Of a stretch of DNA of 13,313 nt, positions 7,283 through 13,313 are shown one piece after another. Within the stretch, counting starts at the first letter, position 1. The number at the start of each line of letters is the position of its first letter. Where the stretch lies: NCBI GenBank assembly GCA_903919215.1, contig CAIXHI010000286.1, forward strand, positions 1-13,313, given 5' to 3'. The DNA comes from an uncultured Acidimicrobiaceae bacterium. Lineage in GTDB: Bacteria; Actinomycetota; Acidimicrobiia; Acidimicrobiales; Ilumatobacteraceae. Below the pieces are notes generated by a model. It had not been told where the DNA came from. It made no database searches and saw only the letters and a program-made list of their open reading frames with translations. Made by a program: the position numbers and the translations under genes.

Positions 7283-7288
7283 CACCCG

Positions 7289-8320
7289 ATGATCACCACG
7301 AGTCTTCCGAGCAGCATCTCCAACGGCATTTCCACCGGCATCGGTGGCCTGCCACACCGCGACGCTGACGAGGCCGCCGAGTTCGCGCTCCAGCACATGG
7401 GGCTGCCAGCGGTCCCTTCCCTGCCGCGTCGTTCACCCGCCGAGGGTGCGATCGCACAGGCGTTGGTGGGCCTCGAAGGCATCACCGTTGGCCAGTACGG
7501 CAGCATTGCGGTCGATCCGCGCAAGATCGACGCGTTGGCGCCGGTCGTCACCGACCTGTCGCACGATGCCTTCACTGGGCTGCGGACGTTCCTCGCCCAT
7601 GCCAGCGTTGCTCGCGCCGAGTCGCGGTTCTCCGGTCCGGTGAAGTGGCAGTTCGTTGGCCCGGTGACGCTTGGTATGGCGTTGGTGCGCGCCGGCGTTC
7701 CGATGAGCGAAGCGTTCGAGACCGCGGTGCGCAGCGTGCGCGACCGACTGCAGCACCTGATGGACGCAGTGGCGCTGGTATTGCCGGACAGTCGTCAGGT
7801 GGTGTTCATCGAGGAACCGGCGATGGCGCAGTTGATGCAGCCCGGGTTCCCGCTTGCTCCCGACACCGCCATCGACCTCGTGTCGGGGGCGCTCGCCGCG
7901 GTCGAGACTTCGGCCGTGTCGGGTCTCCATGTGTGCGGTTTTGCCGATATTCCGTCGCAACTTGCCGCCGGTCCGGCGATCTTGTCGGTGCCCGTGCGAC
8001 CCGAGGTCGCCGAGTCGGCCGGGTACCTCGTGCGGTTCCTGGAGAATGGCGGCGTCATCTCCTGGGGTGTGGTGCCGACATCTGGCCCGATCACCACCTC
8101 GGCCGAGCGCCCCTGGCGGCACCTGTCCGCATTGTGGTGCGAACTGGTGCAACGCGGTGCCGACCCATCGATGTTGCGCCGGCAGGCGATCATCACCCCC
8201 GAGTGCGGACTGGCCTCGCATACACCGGCGGTTGCCAGTCGGGTCTACGCGATCGTCGACGAGGTCGGACGTCGCGTGCGCGACCAAGCAATCGCCTCGC
8301 GGTGGGTGCTCGGGGCCTGA
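7289..8320 (+). CDS. Single-domain cobalamin-independent methionine synthase-like protein (MetE C-terminal/UroD superfamily)
   Basis: About 343 residues, matching only the C-terminal catalytic half of MetE (about 750 residues); the N-terminal half is absent. MetE transfers a methyl group from a folate to homocysteine at a zinc site. Visible features are the N-terminal GIGGLPHRD, FVGPVTLGMAL, the strand VVFIEEPA, the likely zinc ligands H214 and C216 in LHVCGFADI, and C306 in IITPECGLAS, which resembles the NPDCGL site of MetE. The glutamate ligand of MetE is not obvious. The sequence is compatible with a zinc methyl- or alkyl-transferase, but the substrate is unknown and calling it MetE would be too strong. 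From memory, M. tuberculosis Rv3015c is a similar-sized protein in the same spot next to ligA. It has its own leader and ribosome-binding site and is followed within 26 bases by the next gene. Confidence 0.85.
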   Translation: MITTSLPSSISNGISTGIGGLPHRDADEAAEFALQHMGLPAVPSLPRRSPAEGAIAQALVGLEGITVGQYGSIAVDPRKIDALAPVVTDLSHDAFTGLRTFLAHASVARAESRFSGPVKWQFVGPVTLGMALVRAGVPMSEAFETAVRSVRDRLQHLMDAVALVLPDSRQVVFIEEPAMAQLMQPGFPLAPDTAIDLVSGALAAVETSAVSGLHVCGFADIPSQLAAGPAILSVPVRPEVAESAGYLVRFLENGGVISWGVVPTSGPITTSAERPWRHLSALWCELVQRGADPSMLRRQAIITPECGLASHTPAVASRVYAIVDEVGRRVRDQAIASRWVLGA

Positions 8321-8332
8321 CCTCAGGTGATC

Positions 8333-8338
8333 TACGAT
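8333..8338 (+). promoter_or_regulatory. -10-like TACGAT, probable leaderless promoter for the small membrane protein-ligA group
   Basis: TACGAT fits TANNNT and ends 8 bases before ATG 8347. It lies in the 26-base gap after the methionine-synthase-like gene. The two membrane protein genes and ligA follow with an overlap and a 4-base gap, so this could be the promoter of a three-gene operon. Confidence 0.5.
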
Positions 8339-8346
8339 CCGAGGTC

Positions 8347-8925
8347 ATGACGGACTTCGGAACGGAATCCCACCTTCCACCGCCGCCGCCCACGTTCGCC
8401 GCTCCGCCGCCGGCAGCGCAGTTCGGGGTTCCGCCGCAAGGGTATTCGCCCTACACCGTGGCGCCGCCGCAGAAACCACCGCGCCCCGCAGTGCCAGTTG
8501 GTTCGTGGTTGCTGATCATCGGCGGGGTGTTGTCCATCGCCGCCTGTTTCCTCACGTGGTACACGATCATGGGCCAAGATGTGAATGGGTTCGACGACAC
8601 ATTCGACCCGCAGAAGATGCAGGTCACCACGAACACCGGTGGTGTGTTTGTGTTCTTCGGCATTCTCGCCCTCGGGTTCGGCATCGCGCAGCTGGCAGCG
8701 CGGCGGGTGCTGGCAGTCGCGATCCTCTCCGTGGTGTTCGGTGCGATTCACGTGTTGGCGACACTCGGTGAGTTCTCGAACAGCTCTGATCTCAAGGATT
8801 TCGCCGGGTCCGCATTGTTCTCCTGGGGGCCGGGTATCTACCTGGTGATCGCCAGTTCGCTGGTGGTGCTCGCCGGCGGGATCGTCACTCTCTCTCGGCG
8901 TCGGCGGTGGCCGGCACATGGCTGA
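8347..8925 (+). CDS. Small membrane protein with a proline-rich N-terminus, function unknown
   Basis: About 192 residues, and I do not recognise the family. The first 50 or so residues are rich in Pro, Ala and Gln (PPPPPTFAAPPPAAQFG, then PPQKPPRP) and probably disordered in the cytoplasm. About four hydrophobic helices follow: SWLLIIGGVLSIAACFLTW, GGVFVFFGILALGFGIAQLA, VLAVAILSVVFGAIHVLATL and GIYLVIASSLVVLAGGIVTL. A hydrophilic loop of about 25 residues with acidic residues lies between helices 1 and 2, probably outside the cell. A basic tail (LSRRRRW) suggests that the C-terminus is inside. Pro-rich tail plus four-helix proteins are common in actinobacteria and mostly uncharacterised. ATG 8347 is supported by the -10-like element; the open frame extends to 7645 only as a shadow of the previous gene. 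The next gene overlaps its stop. Confidence 0.8.
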   Translation: MTDFGTESHLPPPPPTFAAPPPAAQFGVPPQGYSPYTVAPPQKPPRPAVPVGSWLLIIGGVLSIAACFLTWYTIMGQDVNGFDDTFDPQKMQVTTNTGGVFVFFGILALGFGIAQLAARRVLAVAILSVVFGAIHVLATLGEFSNSSDLKDFAGSALFSWGPGIYLVIASSLVVLAGGIVTLSRRRRWPAHG

Positions 8926-9391
8926 GGCCCCGCCGCGCCCGCGCCGACCGCTGAACGGCTGGGCGGTCGCTGCCGCTGTCGGTGCGGTCGCGTCCTTGCT
9001 CGGCGCGTATCTGCCGTTGGTGAAAGTGGATGGTCGCTCGCTGTCGGGCTCCACGGTCGGTGTCGGCAACGCAGTGGCGTGGTCGGTCAGCGACCACAAC
9101 ACGATCACGTTGTTGCTCGAACGGCGTGACCTCGCCGTGCTCCTCACATTGTGGGTGTTGCTGCTCGCAGTGTTGTGTGCGGTCGGCCGCTGGACGCGCT
9201 GGGTCGCCGGGCTGGGCCTGGTGCTGACCGTCGCGGTGTTCCACCTGCTGTTGTCGATGGTGCAACGCGCCGAGAACTTCGGTGTGCCCACCTCGCTCAA
9301 CGTCTCGTACTCGGCGGGAGCGATGCTGTGCCTTGCTGGGCCGTTGTTGATGCTGGCAGGTTTCGTGGCGGTGCTCGCTCGGCGACACTGA
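8918..9391 (+). CDS. Small four-helix membrane protein, function unknown
   Basis: About 157 residues of unknown family. After a short basic, Pro-rich N-terminus (PPRPRRPLN) come four predicted helices: GWAVAAAVGAVASLLGAYLP, LAVLLTLWVLLLAVLCAVG, WVAGLGLVLTVAVFHLLLSM and AMLCLAGPLLMLAGFVAVLA. An external loop of about 40 residues lies between the first two. The layout parallels the preceding protein, so the two may be distant relatives or partners, but I see no clear sequence identity. The start overlaps the previous stop (ATGGCTGA, 8918-8925) and there is no obvious Shine-Dalgarno sequence, indicating translational coupling. ligA begins 4 bases after its stop. A role with DNA ligase is not implied by the sequence; co-transcription is. 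Confidence 0.78.
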   Translation: MAEAPPRPRRPLNGWAVAAAVGAVASLLGAYLPLVKVDGRSLSGSTVGVGNAVAWSVSDHNTITLLLERRDLAVLLTLWVLLLAVLCAVGRWTRWVAGLGLVLTVAVFHLLLSMVQRAENFGVPTSLNVSYSAGAMLCLAGPLLMLAGFVAVLARRH

Positions 9392-9395
9392 AGTC

Positions 9396-11450
9396 ATGAC
9401 GCCCGCCCAGCGCATCCTCGAACTCAGAGCGCAGATCGCGCATCACAACCAGCGCTACTACGCGTTCGACGCGCCCGAGATCAGCGATGCCGACTACGAC
9501 CTGTTAGTGCGTGAACTGGCAGCGCTGGAAGCCGAGCACCCCGAGTTCGCGGCGGCCGATTCGCCCACACAGCAGGTCGGTGCCGGAGCGCTGTCCACAT
9601 CGTTCGACGAGGTCGTGCACCGGGTGCCGATGACCAGCCTGGACAACGCGATGGACGTCGCTGAACTCGAGGCATGGGGTGAACGGGTCACCAAGGGTCT
9701 GGCCGGCGCGACGGCGCGGTTCGTGTGCGAGTTGAAGATCGACGGTCTGGCGATGAGCCTGCGCTACGAGAGTGGGCGCTTCGTGCAGGCCGCAACACGT
9801 GGCGATGGTCGGGTGGGCGAAGACGTCACGCCCAACGTCGCCACTATCGCTGCGGTCCCCAAGTCGCTGCCCGCCGGAGCGCCCGACGTCCTCGAAGTGC
9901 GCGGCGAGGTGTATCTGCCGCTCGCCGCGTTCGAACGGCTGAAGGCCGCCAAGGAAGCCGAGAACGTGGAGCGCGTGGCGGCCGGTCGCAAACCTGATCC
10001 GGTGCCGGTGAACCCGCGCAACGCAGGTGCCGGGAGTCTGCGGCAGAAGGATTCGTCCGTGACTGCCGGCCGAGGCCTCGCGTTCTGGAGCTACCAACTC
10101 GGCGAGGTTGTCGGCGGCCCCGACTTCACCGATCATTCGCAGTCACTCGAGTACCTCCGCACGCTGGGGTTCCCGGTCAATCCGGAGATTCGCGCAGTGG
10201 GCACCCTGGCGGAAGTGATCCAGTTCTGCCAGCACTGGCAACAACAGCGGCATACGTTGCCGTACGAGATCGACGGTGCCGTCGTGAAGGTGGATTCGCT
10301 GGCGCAGCGCGAGGTGCTGGGTTTCACTTCGCGAGCGCCGCGATGGGCGATCGCCTTCAAGTTCCCGCCCGAGGAACGCACCACCATCTTGCGCGATATC
10401 CAGGTGTCGGTCGGCCGTACCGGACGCACAACACCCTTCGCCGTGCTCGAGCCAGTGTTCGTCGGTGGTTCGACGGTGGCAATGGCCACGCTGCACAACC
10501 AGGATCAGGTGGCCGCCAAGGACGTTCGACCCGGCGACACCGTGGTGGTACGCAAGGCCGGTGATGTGATTCCCGAGGTGGTTGGGCCGGTGCTGTCGTT
10601 GCGTCCAGCGGGTTGTCAGCCGTGGGAGTTTCCGACGATATGTCCCTGCCCGCTGCAGACCGAACTCGTGCGACCGGAGGGCGAGGCCGACACCCGCTGT
10701 GTCGAGCCGTCGTGCCCGTTCCAGCGCGATCAGCGCATCATCTATTTCTCCGGTCGGGGGGCGATGGACATCGAGGGGCTCGGCGAGAACACGGTGTTCC
10801 AGCTCAGCGACGCGGGCCTGCTCACCGATGCCGGCGATGTCTATTCCCTCACCCGCGATCAGCTGTTGTTGCTCGACAAGTGGGGCGACACGAAGGCCGA
10901 CAACCTGCTGGCAGCGATCGAGGGCTCGAAACAACGTCCCCTCCCGAAAGTGCTCACGGCACTCGGTTGCAAGGGGTTGGGGCCGTCGGCGAGCGAGTCG
11001 CTGGCACGCGCGTTCGGCACGCTCGACGCGATCATGCAGGCGTCCGAGGCCGACCTTGCCACCACCGATGGTGTTGGCCCGACGATTGCCGCCAGCATCG
11101 TTCGTTGGTTCGCTGTGCCGTCGAACCGTGAGTTCGTCGAGAAGTTGCGCGTTGCCGGTGTCGAGTTCGGTCGGGTGGAGGTCAGCCGTCTCGCCCAGAA
11201 CTTGGCGGGCAAGGCGGTGGTGGTGACCGGGTCACTCCTGGGCTATTCGCGAGAACAGGCGGAGGCGGCGATCAAGGATCGTGGTGGGAAGAGTCCGGGC
11301 AGTGTCAGCGCCAAGACGTTCGCCGTCGTGGTGGGTGCTGAGCCGGGGGCGAGCAAGCTCACCAAGGCCGAGGCGCTGGGTATCCCGATCCTCGACCTCG
11401 CCGGGTTCGAACACCTGCTGGCCACCGGCGAACTCCCGCCGGCGACCTAG
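9396..11450 (+). CDS. ligA: NAD-dependent DNA ligase LigA
   Basis: 684 residues, the usual length. LigA seals nicks in replication and repair, using NAD to form a lysine-AMP intermediate. Domain order is complete: Ia NAD-binding region (HHNQRYYAFDAPEISDADYD), adenylation domain with the nucleophile K114 in CELKIDGLAMSL and further motifs TRGDGRVGEDVT, VRGEVYLP, NPRNAGAGSLRQ and EIDGAVVKVD, an OB fold (PRWAIAFKFPPEE, VGRTGRTTPFAVLEPV), a zinc region, helix-hairpin-helix repeats (about 510-595) and a BRCT domain (about 603-679). The zinc region is odd: the first pair is C416-P-C418 rather than C-x2-C, while C435 and C440 look normal. The start follows the previous gene by 4 bases without a clear Shine-Dalgarno sequence. 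The stop TAG overlaps the stop of the convergent gene in the tetramer CTAG (11447-11450). Confidence 0.97.
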   Translation: MTPAQRILELRAQIAHHNQRYYAFDAPEISDADYDLLVRELAALEAEHPEFAAADSPTQQVGAGALSTSFDEVVHRVPMTSLDNAMDVAELEAWGERVTKGLAGATARFVCELKIDGLAMSLRYESGRFVQAATRGDGRVGEDVTPNVATIAAVPKSLPAGAPDVLEVRGEVYLPLAAFERLKAAKEAENVERVAAGRKPDPVPVNPRNAGAGSLRQKDSSVTAGRGLAFWSYQLGEVVGGPDFTDHSQSLEYLRTLGFPVNPEIRAVGTLAEVIQFCQHWQQQRHTLPYEIDGAVVKVDSLAQREVLGFTSRAPRWAIAFKFPPEERTTILRDIQVSVGRTGRTTPFAVLEPVFVGGSTVAMATLHNQDQVAAKDVRPGDTVVVRKAGDVIPEVVGPVLSLRPAGCQPWEFPTICPCPLQTELVRPEGEADTRCVEPSCPFQRDQRIIYFSGRGAMDIEGLGENTVFQLSDAGLLTDAGDVYSLTRDQLLLLDKWGDTKADNLLAAIEGSKQRPLPKVLTALGCKGLGPSASESLARAFGTLDAIMQASEADLATTDGVGPTIAASIVRWFAVPSNREFVEKLRVAGVEFGRVEVSRLAQNLAGKAVVVTGSLLGYSREQAEAAIKDRGGKSPGSVSAKTFAVVVGAEPGASKLTKAEALGIPILDLAGFEHLLATGELPPAT
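11425..11442. terminator. GC-rich stem-loop at the ligA 3' end; possible weak terminator for the convergent pair
   Basis: CCGGCG (11425-11430) pairs perfectly with CGCCGG (11437-11442) around the loop AACTCC. It lies within the last codons of ligA and, on the minus strand, begins 4 bases past the stop of the convergent gene. No T-rich tract follows on either strand, so termination activity is uncertain. Confidence 0.2.
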
Positions 11451-11938
11451 AAGACGCTGAAGCTCCAGGTGAACGAGCGTGCCTTGCCGCGTCCTTCGGT
11501 GAGCTTCCAGTAGAGCACTTCGATGACGTGCTCGCCCTGGGTGAACTCGGGGATGCTGGAACCCTCCGATGGATCGAAGGTCAGCGTCGCGTTCCCCGGT
11601 TCGTACACCGTCGTCGGCGGCAGCTCGATCTGCTGACCCGGCTTGACGGTCTGACGTAGCTCGTCGAGGTTCACCGTTTGCAGTTCCAGACCGTCGATGA
11701 CGAGCACGCCGGTGTATCCGGCCTGAAGGTCGACCACGACCTGGGTCTGGGAAGGAATCTGGTTGGCGCTGCGTACTGGGTCGATCATCTCGATCGCCGA
11801 GGGAAGCTTCGACCCTTCATTGCCGGTGACGGCCGCATCGAGGGCCATAAACATGCCCACGACGCAGACGGCGATGATGGCGCTGACGACGAGCAATGAG
11901 GTTTGGGGTCGTCTGACACGGATCGGCACGTGGCCCAT
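11447..11938 (-). CDS. Membrane-anchored protein with an extracytoplasmic beta-sandwich-like domain, function unknown
   Basis: About 163 residues from ATG 11938; the family is not recognised. A basic N-terminus (GHVPIRVRRPQ) precedes one hydrophobic segment (SLLVVSAIIAVCVVGMFMAL), either a signal anchor or an uncleaved transmembrane helix. There is no lipobox cysteine. The remaining 125 or so residues should be outside the cell and alternate beta-like stretches: TQVVVDLQAGYTGVLVIDGL, VYEPGNATLTFDPSEG and GEHVIEVLYWKL, ending SFTWSFSVF. This looks like an Ig-like or CopC-like fold, but I cannot confirm it. The frame is open to ATG 12013 and beyond, but codons upstream of 11938 use many A- or T-ending triplets (GGA, GTA, AGA, CCT), unlike this genome's genes. 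If ATG 12013 is used, the start codons overlap with the divergent kinase-like gene. Its stop overlaps that of ligA. Confidence 0.7.
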   Translation of the reverse strand: MGHVPIRVRRPQTSLLVVSAIIAVCVVGMFMALDAAVTGNEGSKLPSAIEMIDPVRSANQIPSQTQVVVDLQAGYTGVLVIDGLELQTVNLDELRQTVKPGQQIELPPTTVYEPGNATLTFDPSEGSSIPEFTQGEHVIEVLYWKLTEGRGKARSFTWSFSVF

Positions 11939-11994
11939 TCTCGCCCGACGTCCGGGATTTCGCACCGCGCGATGTACTCCGACCGCGTCGGGGC

Positions 11995-12000
11995 TAGGTT
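11995..12000 (+). promoter_or_regulatory. -10-like TAGGTT upstream of the kinase-like gene
   Basis: TAGGTT fits TANNNT and ends 11 bases before ATG 12012, predicting a leader of only a few bases. AGGGG (12002-12006) lies 5 bases before the ATG and could act as a ribosome-binding site if transcription starts further upstream. The element sits in the 73 bases between the divergent genes. I see no equally good element for the minus-strand gene. Confidence 0.35.
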
Positions 12001-12011
12001 CAGGGGTCGCC

Positions 12012-13313
12012 ATGGTGCAGAACAATCCACAGTCCTCAGGCCGAATCGTCGCCGGTCGTTACCGGTTGGGTCCGCGCCTCGGCAGCGGAGTCGACGTCGC
12101 TGCCTTTGAGGCCTTCGACGAGCAGTTGCAGAAGGTCGTGGTGCTCAAAGTGGTGCACCCCGATCTCGGCGACGCTCCGCAGGTGCGTCGCGAGTTCCGC
12201 TCCACCATGGCGATCGCTGCCGGTATCGATCATCCCAACGTCGCCACCATCATCGACTACGGCACGGATCAGTGGGGTCCGCGCGAGGTGCTGTTCGTGG
12301 TCAGCGAACGCGTCGCCGGCGGAACGTTGCGCGACATCCTCGATCGTGGCCGTCTGCTCGCGCCGTCGCAAGCGTTGATGGTCGGCCTCGATGCCTGTAA
12401 GGGCCTCGACGCAGTGCATCGCGCCGGCCTGGTGCACGCCGACGTCCGGCCGTCCACGTTGGTGTTCGGCGACGATCGCCGCGCACGGTTGCTCGACGTC
12501 GGCCTCGCCCAGTTGCTGGCATCGGTCGGTGGTGGCGCCAACGCGCGCGACAACGATCGAGTTCGCTACGCGTCGCCCGAGCGGGCCGCCGACCTGCCGG
12601 TCGAGGCGCAGAGCGACGTCTACTCGTTGTGCCTCACGCTGATCGAGTCGCTGTCGGGCAGCGTGCCGTTCGAATCCGACTCGGCGGTTGCCACGCTGGC
12701 GAACAGGGTCGACAAGTTGATGCCGGTGTCCGCTGATCTGGGGCCGCTTGCTGCCGTGCTGGAGCGCGCCGGACGCCCAATTGCCGCCGATCGCTACACC
12801 GCCGCTGAGTTCGGTCGTGCGCTCGTGCAGGCAGCCGAGAAGTTGCCGCGCCCGGCTCCGCTGCCGATCATCGGCGCCACCTCCTTCGCCGTCGACGCCG
12901 CGGACGCCGTCGACACCGCCGTCGACCTGCCGGACATCTCGGCGGCCATGTTGCTGACCCAGGTCTCACCGGTGCTGCCCGTGGAGAGTGGAGACCTCGA
13001 CGACTACCCCGAGCCGCCGTCGTCGTCGGGCGGTATTCGCAAGTTGCTCGTCGTGGCGCTGATCGTGCTCGCCGCTGCCGGTGGGGCACTGGCCTGGTAC
13101 CTCTCGCGCCCCGAGAACGCGACGGTGCCCGTCCTCGCGGGTGTCGAACAGGGGATCGCGCTCAACCAGGTAGCCGGGGATTTCAAGGCGGTCGCCGAGA
13201 CCGAGCCGAATGAGGACGTTCCGTCCGGCATGGTGATCCGCACCGATCCTGGTGCGGGTGCCACGGTGGAGAAGGGCAGCGCGCTCACTCTGTTCGTCAG
13301 CAGCGGTCCGGCG
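12012..13313 (+). CDS. Ser/Thr protein kinase-like membrane protein with a PASTA domain, possible pseudokinase, 3' partial
   Basis: 434 residues are visible and the frame is still open at the window end. A PknB-type kinase fold spans about residues 15-275, followed by a Pro/Ala/Asp-rich linker, a transmembrane helix (about 345-366) and one extracellular PASTA repeat (about 373-433, VPVLAGVEQGIALNQV to LTLFVSSGPA). PASTA kinases sense muropeptides or cell-wall precursors and control division and wall synthesis. Retained catalytic residues are K46 (VVVLKVV), D144 (HRD position) and D162 (DFG position). Altered ones are the third loop glycine (V29), the helix-C glutamate (T65 in the best alignment), HRD Arg to A143, the catalytic-loop Lys to R146, the metal-binding Asn to T149, and DFG Phe to V163. 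The SPE and SDVYSL motifs remain. This pattern fits a pseudokinase or a weak, atypical kinase. ATG 12012 is the natural start. Further PASTA repeats may follow. Confidence 0.88.
   Translation, partial: MVQNNPQSSGRIVAGRYRLGPRLGSGVDVAAFEAFDEQLQKVVVLKVVHPDLGDAPQVRREFRSTMAIAAGIDHPNVATIIDYGTDQWGPREVLFVVSERVAGGTLRDILDRGRLLAPSQALMVGLDACKGLDAVHRAGLVHADVRPSTLVFGDDRRARLLDVGLAQLLASVGGGANARDNDRVRYASPERAADLPVEAQSDVYSLCLTLIESLSGSVPFESDSAVATLANRVDKLMPVSADLGPLAAVLERAGRPIAADRYTAAEFGRALVQAAEKLPRPAPLPIIGATSFAVDAADAVDTAVDLPDISAAMLLTQVSPVLPVESGDLDDYPEPPSSSGGIRKLLVVALIVLAAAGGALAWYLSRPENATVPVLAGVEQGIALNQVAGDFKAVAETEPNEDVPSGMVIRTDPGAGATVEKGSALTLFVSSGPA

Noticed and set aside
7156..7288. SAM or cobalamin riboswitch ahead of the methionine-synthase-like gene
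   Set aside because: The leader is too short for a cobalamin riboswitch and I could not find the conserved core or multi-helix layout of either class.
1..13313. CRISPR array, insertion sequence, prophage, toxin-antitoxin pair or tRNA
   Set aside because: No regular repeats, transposase or phage motifs, paired small stable-complex genes, or cloverleaf sequences were seen, and composition looks even across the window.

Overview
The window is GC-rich, has no mobile elements, and is almost fully packed with genes. Gene content and order resemble Actinomycetota. My best inference is an uncultured or little-studied member of the class Acidimicrobiia, but this rests on composition and synteny from memory, not on a database search. 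Two gene blocks that lie apart in Mycobacterium tuberculosis sit next to each other here.

Left block (1-3978): a MoxR-type AAA+ ATPase, cut by the window edge and carrying an apparent one-base frameshift near 116-120; a DUF58 protein; a SpoIIM-family membrane protein on the opposite strand; and an RDD-domain membrane protein. From memory, the order and orientation (+,+,-,+) match Rv3692 (moxR2), Rv3693, Rv3694c and Rv3695. SpoIIM and RDD diverge from one short region that holds a single two-way -10-like element.

Middle block (4017-11450): an IscS-type cysteine desulfurase and the tRNA 2-thiouridylase MnmA, which together form the sulfur-relay pair for s2U34; a converging membrane protein of unknown function; a single-domain cobalamin-independent methionine synthase-like protein; two small four-helix membrane proteins; and NAD-dependent DNA ligase LigA. 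The order iscS, mnmA, methionine-synthase-like, ligA recalls Rv3025c, Rv3024c, Rv3015c and Rv3014c of M. tuberculosis, with different insertions.

Right block (11447-13313): a small membrane-anchored protein that converges on ligA with overlapping stop codons, and a divergent Ser/Thr kinase-like protein with a transmembrane segment and a PASTA domain, cut by the window end. Several canonical catalytic residues of the kinase domain are replaced, so it may be a pseudokinase or a weak, atypical kinase.

A recurring regulatory feature is a TANNNT -10-like hexamer 7-9 bases before the start codon, with no Shine-Dalgarno sequence. This predicts leaderless transcripts for several genes. The methionine-synthase-like gene and mnmA instead have clear Shine-Dalgarno sequences. 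I see no tRNA, rRNA, CRISPR, insertion sequence or gene-free stretch over 300 bases. The best candidates for something new are the degenerate PASTA kinase with its divergent partner, the two-way leaderless promoter, and the unusual zinc knuckle of LigA.
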